9,079 nt of DNA, taken from contig JASLEF010000157.1 of NCBI GenBank assembly GCA_030151245.1, positions 1-9,079 on the forward strand. Direction: 5' to 3'. Below, piece by piece: positions 6,156 to 9,079 of the stretch. Both the position numbers and the translations under genes were made by a program. Numbering within the stretch: the first letter of the stretch is position 1; each line of letters begins with the position of its first letter. The stretch is from Ignatzschineria sp. (GTDB lineage: Bacteria > Pseudomonadota > Gammaproteobacteria > Cardiobacteriales > Wohlfahrtiimonadaceae). Under the pieces are notes generated by a model. The model ran no database searches, was not told the origin of the DNA, and worked only from the letters and a program-made list of their open reading frames with translations.

Positions 6156-6620
6156 GCTTATTTTTGAGATTTAAGTAGAGATAAATAAGGGTTTAATCTC
6201 TCCTCATTAGGTTATTTTAAAAAGCCCAATAAGTATATTTTAATATTAAACTAATATTTAGTTTAATGTTTATCTTTAATAATTAATAGTTAAGAATGTA
6301 TTTATAAACATATCTTGACAGATGTTGATGATTTAAATTGTTAAAAGATGTCGACATGAGTCATCTTGTGATAAAAGAATCTCACTTATATCTCAAAGGG
6401 TTAGATGCTTTAAAATTCCCAAAATGAAGATTTACTGCTAAAGTTGAAAACTTTTTTAGAATTTTTTATCAAAATTAGAGTGTTTTTAAAGAATTTCACT
6501 CTCTGTTTTTTACCTGAAGGTATTGCGTGAAACCTTGGTGTTATCAGGCATATGTTGATATTTGTCATAAAACCATCATTAAAAATTGAAAAGAAATGTA
6601 AAAAATATGAGTGATTTTGT
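6156..6620. other. AT-rich region upstream of the autotransporter, no intact gene
   Basis: No convincing protein gene. A perfect TTGACA (6315-6320) has no good -10 at normal spacing. A perfect 8-bp palindrome TGTCGACA lies at 6349-6356, within larger arms AAGATG/CATCTT (6345-6350, 6362-6367). A 23-codon ORF from ATG 6356 to TGA 6425-6427 lacks a ribosome site and is weak. This stretch probably holds regulatory DNA for the autotransporter or remnants of older sequence. Confidence 0.4.
6245..6267. repeat. 10-bp-arm perfect inverted repeat
   Basis: The arms ATTAAACTAA (6245-6254) and TTAGTTTAAT (6258-6267) match perfectly around TAT. The long arms and short centre suit a dimeric regulator site. 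It lies about 375 bases upstream of the predicted autotransporter promoter, which is far for direct control, so it may belong to another transcript or be chance. Confidence 0.5.
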
Positions 6621-6647
6621 TTGAATTTATAGTTTATAAAATATAAT
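6621..6647 (+). promoter_or_regulatory. Candidate promoter for the autotransporter
   Basis: A perfect TATAAT at 6642-6647 lies 15 bases after TTGAAT (6621-6626); the spacer is short, with an alternative TTGTTT (6617-6622) at 19 bases. Transcription would start near 6654, about 31 bases before the autotransporter ATG. No Shine-Dalgarno sequence follows in the leader. Confidence 0.45.
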
Positions 6648-6661
6648 ATTGTCACCTCTTT

Positions 6662-6688
6662 ATGTTAACTGAATGGTTTATTACATGA
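6662..6688 (+). CDS. Putative 8-codon leader peptide coupled to the autotransporter start
   Basis: ATG at 6662 opens an 8-residue frame (MLTEWFIT) whose TGA (6686-6688) overlaps the autotransporter ATG (6685-6687) as ATGA. That four-base overlap is a common arrangement for translational coupling. It would help explain how the autotransporter is translated without a Shine-Dalgarno sequence. The leader frame has no ribosome site either, and its ATG would lie only about 8 bases from the predicted 5' end. It may be functional or a chance ATG; the overlap itself is certain, the role is inferred. Confidence 0.35.
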   Translation: MLTEWFIT

Positions 6689-9079
6689 ACAAGGTCTATA
6701 AAATTATTTGGAGCAGAGTCTTAAATGATTGGGTTGTTACATCTGAAAAGAGTAAGAGCCAAGGTAAGGCATCTAAAAGTGCAAAGATGGGGAAAGTTGC
6801 GGTCGCAACGACTCTCTTATCAGCAACACTAGGGGTTGCAAGTGGAGCGGAATCCCTTTTGATTACCAATACAAATCAAATCTATCCAGCTTCATGGATA
6901 GAAGAAATTCCTCAGCCGGCAGGTGAAGTTGGGGTTGATACACTTGTAAATGGTGTGGTTTATGCTCAACAAATTACTGATAATCAGAATGTAGTTTTTA
7001 CTGCGCCTAATGCTAAGTATAATCCGACAAGGCGTTCTTCAGATGTTTGGATTCCTAAACCTACGGGTGATAATGCAAATAATGAAGGTATTATTTGGAA
7101 TTTCGAAAATTTTTATAACATGAAGTTTGAGGGTGATAATGCTCTAGTTAATACTGGTCATGATGATCGCTATGGCCGTAAAATTCTCTTAAAAAATAGT
7201 GGGCAGTCAAATACGTATGTTGGTAATACGATCGTTAAAGAGAATGCTTACCTCACTGTAGGTGAAAATCCGAAAGCAGATAATGGTGAAAAAGATGATC
7301 AAGGTCTGCTTGGAAAAAACAATAATCTTCTTATTGAAGATTATAGTCAGGTAGTACTCTATAGCCATGAAGTTGTGAATAACCTAAGCTTTGATGCGAA
7401 AGATGCAGAAAGAATGTCTCGCGATGATCAGGATACAACAGAGTGGTTTTTCCCAAATGCGGCCACTTATAAGGAAGCTCAGAATCCAGATTTTGACTTT
7501 CTCTACTACGCAATCCCTAATCAGCCACCGGGTGGATCGGTAACGGTAACTAACGGTGCTTCACTATTAGTGAATGGAAAAACTAATTTTAAGGGGAATG
7601 GTAGTTTTAATACTGATTTAACTGCATTTGGTGCTGTCGTTGACCTTAAAGAGGATGCTCTTTTTGACCGAGGGAATCTAAATGTGTTTGATGGCAGTAA
7701 AGCGATAGCACATGAAAACCTAACTTTTACAGGTCTTCATTCTGGATTGATGGTGAGAGCTGCAGAATTAACTGTAAAGGGGAAAGTTAGCAAGGTTCCA
7801 ACTAAAGATGAGTCGATCAACAGCTCAAATAGTGATGGTAAAGGTAGTTTTACAATTACAACGGATGCAACAGTTCGTTTTAAAGATGAGGTTGATCTCT
7901 ATGATGCTGCGTTAAATATTGATGATGGGAATATCTTCTCTCATGGAAGCTCATTGCCAATACATGGTGGTACGAAAAATCTTCCTGTTGCTGGTTGGTA
8001 TAAAGGAAGTAGTAGACCTTCACAAGTTGTAGCTGATAAGAATATTGTTTTAAAAGGCAGAGAGTCTGAGTTTTCACTTGTGGGCTCAACTCTTGAAGTT
8101 AAAGAAGGCTTTATTCTTCAAGAAGCGAATATGGATTTCTTTACGCTAGGTGGAAATCTAACAGTTAAAGGTGATAAAGGACTCAGTTTTGATGCTCCCG
8201 CCAATGCAGTTTTACTCGCTACCGATTTTGATCTTTCCACAATGACAGTTTCTGAAGGTGGGAAGGTATTAGCAGCAGCGAATAATCTTAAAGTTGAGAA
8301 AGATTTTGTTTTAGAAAAAGATGCTCAATTTATTGATGCCACGACAGCAGATGGCTCTGAGAAAGGTGGTCGCTTACACTTCCCTGGAGATTACGCGCAT
8401 CATGGATTAACGTTTGATGAGCTTCTCAATGTAATGGCTGGAAAGATGTCAAATGATGCACCTGGAAATTTAACAGAGGAAGAACTGAAAAACCTCGCAT
8501 TTGATATTAATAGGATCGGTTCTTTAACGATCGGTGGTGATGCTATCTTAGAAGAGAATGCTCTCTATAAAGCTAATGCTAATGTAGAGGTTAAGGGTAT
8601 TCTTAATCTTCATGAGACCAGCAACTTCTTTGTCCATGAAGGTGATGCAAAAATCCATAATGGGTCAGAGATTGCAGGAACGATCGGTATCGATAATGGT
8701 CATACCTTTAGTTTTGAGGGTGGAACTGTTGGTTTCACACAAGATCAGCATAATATCTTAGGAACACTTGCGATTAATGGTGCGGGAACTAAGCTCGCTA
8801 TTAAAGATCGTAAGCTGAATGATATCCACAATAGTGGCACCATCTTAATCAGCGAAGGCGCTATTTTTAAAGCTTCTGGCAATAATACTATCTCTAATCT
8901 TGACAACAGAGGCGCTGTCTATATTGGTAGTGCGGTTGAGGGTAGTAACAATGGAATGCTAACGGTAGAAGGTAACTACTCTGGCGCTGATGGAAGCGTA
9001 CTTTACTTTGGTAATCTCGACGCTAGAAAAGAGAACTATAATAATCCGATGGATTATGGGCACAAGGATCTTTTATGGG
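6685..9079 (+). CDS. Type V autotransporter adhesin-like protein (3' partial; ESPR, signal peptide and passenger)
   Basis: The frame is open from ATG 6685 to the window end (798 codons) and the C-terminus is missing. Residues 1 to about 21 (MNKVYKIIWSRVLNDWVVTS...) match the ESPR found on large autotransporters. A basic stretch and the hydrophobic core VAVATTLLSATLGVASGA follow, with likely cleavage after Ala55. The rest is Gly-, Asp- and Asn-rich with short alternating beta-strand repeats (LTVKGKV, LEVKEGF, LTVKGDKG, LTIGGDA, VEVKGILNL). This is typical of a right-handed beta-helix passenger, and no cysteine was seen. About residues 758-780 (MLTVEGNYSGADGSVLYFGNL) resemble the conserved segment just before the pertactin-like junction, so the beta-barrel should begin soon after the window. 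The product would be exported by Sec and displayed on the outer membrane, perhaps for adhesion or aggregation; the ligand is unknown. No protease triad was identified. Confidence 0.88.
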   Translation, partial: MNKVYKIIWSRVLNDWVVTSEKSKSQGKASKSAKMGKVAVATTLLSATLGVASGAESLLITNTNQIYPASWIEEIPQPAGEVGVDTLVNGVVYAQQITDNQNVVFTAPNAKYNPTRRSSDVWIPKPTGDNANNEGIIWNFENFYNMKFEGDNALVNTGHDDRYGRKILLKNSGQSNTYVGNTIVKENAYLTVGENPKADNGEKDDQGLLGKNNNLLIEDYSQVVLYSHEVVNNLSFDAKDAERMSRDDQDTTEWFFPNAATYKEAQNPDFDFLYYAIPNQPPGGSVTVTNGASLLVNGKTNFKGNGSFNTDLTAFGAVVDLKEDALFDRGNLNVFDGSKAIAHENLTFTGLHSGLMVRAAELTVKGKVSKVPTKDESINSSNSDGKGSFTITTDATVRFKDEVDLYDAALNIDDGNIFSHGSSLPIHGGTKNLPVAGWYKGSSRPSQVVADKNIVLKGRESEFSLVGSTLEVKEGFILQEANMDFFTLGGNLTVKGDKGLSFDAPANAVLLATDFDLSTMTVSEGGKVLAAANNLKVEKDFVLEKDAQFIDATTADGSEKGGRLHFPGDYAHHGLTFDELLNVMAGKMSNDAPGNLTEEELKNLAFDINRIGSLTIGGDAILEENALYKANANVEVKGILNLHETSNFFVHEGDAKIHNGSEIAGTIGIDNGHTFSFEGGTVGFTQDQHNILGTLAINGAGTKLAIKDRKLNDIHNSGTILISEGAIFKASGNNTISNLDNRGAVYIGSAVEGSNNGMLTVEGNYSGADGSVLYFGNLDARKENYNNPMDYGHKDLLW

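Noticed and set aside
6356..6427. 23-codon ORF starting MSHLVIKESHLYLKG
   Set aside because: No ribosome site, the start lies in a palindrome, and such length is expected by chance; mentioned only within the gap description.
6410..6655. 81-codon minus-strand ORF upstream of the autotransporter
   Set aside because: Composition is dominated by Phe, Lys, Asn and Ile, as expected from random AT-rich DNA, and it overlaps the predicted autotransporter promoter.
7331..8089. Two minus-strand ORFs (60 and 69 codons) inside the autotransporter
   Set aside because: Both are antisense to a continuous 798-codon frame with ESPR and beta-helix repeats, and resemble no protein family.
8929..8937. TAGTGCGGT, close to the Pasteurellaceae uptake signal AAGTGCGGT
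   Set aside because: It has one mismatch, is a single occurrence and lies inside coding sequence; a genuine uptake-signal genome would normally show exact copies.

Overview
The window looks like chromosomal DNA of a gram-negative, moderately AT-rich gammaproteobacterium. The evidence is a DpaA/YafK-type L,D-transpeptidase-fold lipoprotein, a classical tRNA-Ser(GGA) with encoded CCA, and a type V autotransporter whose N-terminus carries the extended signal peptide region (ESPR) of gamma- and betaproteobacteria. Low-GC lineages such as Wohlfahrtiimonadaceae, Moraxellaceae or Pasteurellaceae would fit, but the genus cannot be fixed from sequence alone. No array of Pasteurellaceae or Neisseria DNA-uptake words was seen. 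All supported genes lie on the + strand.

Layout. (1) 1-1447: a two-gene operon with the 3' part of a HisN-like inositol-monophosphatase-family gene, then a DpaA/YafK-like lipoprotein. (2) 1450-1751: tRNA-Ser(GGA) with its own promoter, followed by two tandem intrinsic terminators. (3) 1752-2451: an AT-rich stretch holding a 74-residue two-helix membrane protein and, downstream of it, an extended -10 promoter with a perfect inverted repeat just past the expected start of transcription. (4) 2452-5621: two probable cell-surface glycan genes, a 556-residue unrecognised protein with a helical-barrel-like C-terminal half and a family 2 glycosyltransferase. The glycosyltransferase is clearly more AT-rich than its neighbours. 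(5) 5622-6684: about 1.06 kb without a convincing intact gene. It contains a decayed-looking reading frame, a strong terminator, a 10-bp-arm inverted repeat and, at its end, a promoter with an 8-codon upstream ORF. (6) 6685 to the window end: a large autotransporter cut by the window, with ESPR, signal peptide and about 740 residues of beta-helical passenger. Its beta-barrel lies beyond the window.

How it fits together. Most of the window concerns the cell envelope: remodelling of the peptidoglycan-lipoprotein link, a small inner-membrane protein, glycan assembly and an outer-membrane adhesin. The change from housekeeping genes to AT-rich cargo just after the tRNA resembles an accessory region next to a tRNA gene, but no integrase or duplicated tRNA end is visible. 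The best candidates for something undescribed are the 556-residue protein with its glycosyltransferase partner, and the short upstream ORF whose stop codon overlaps the autotransporter start.
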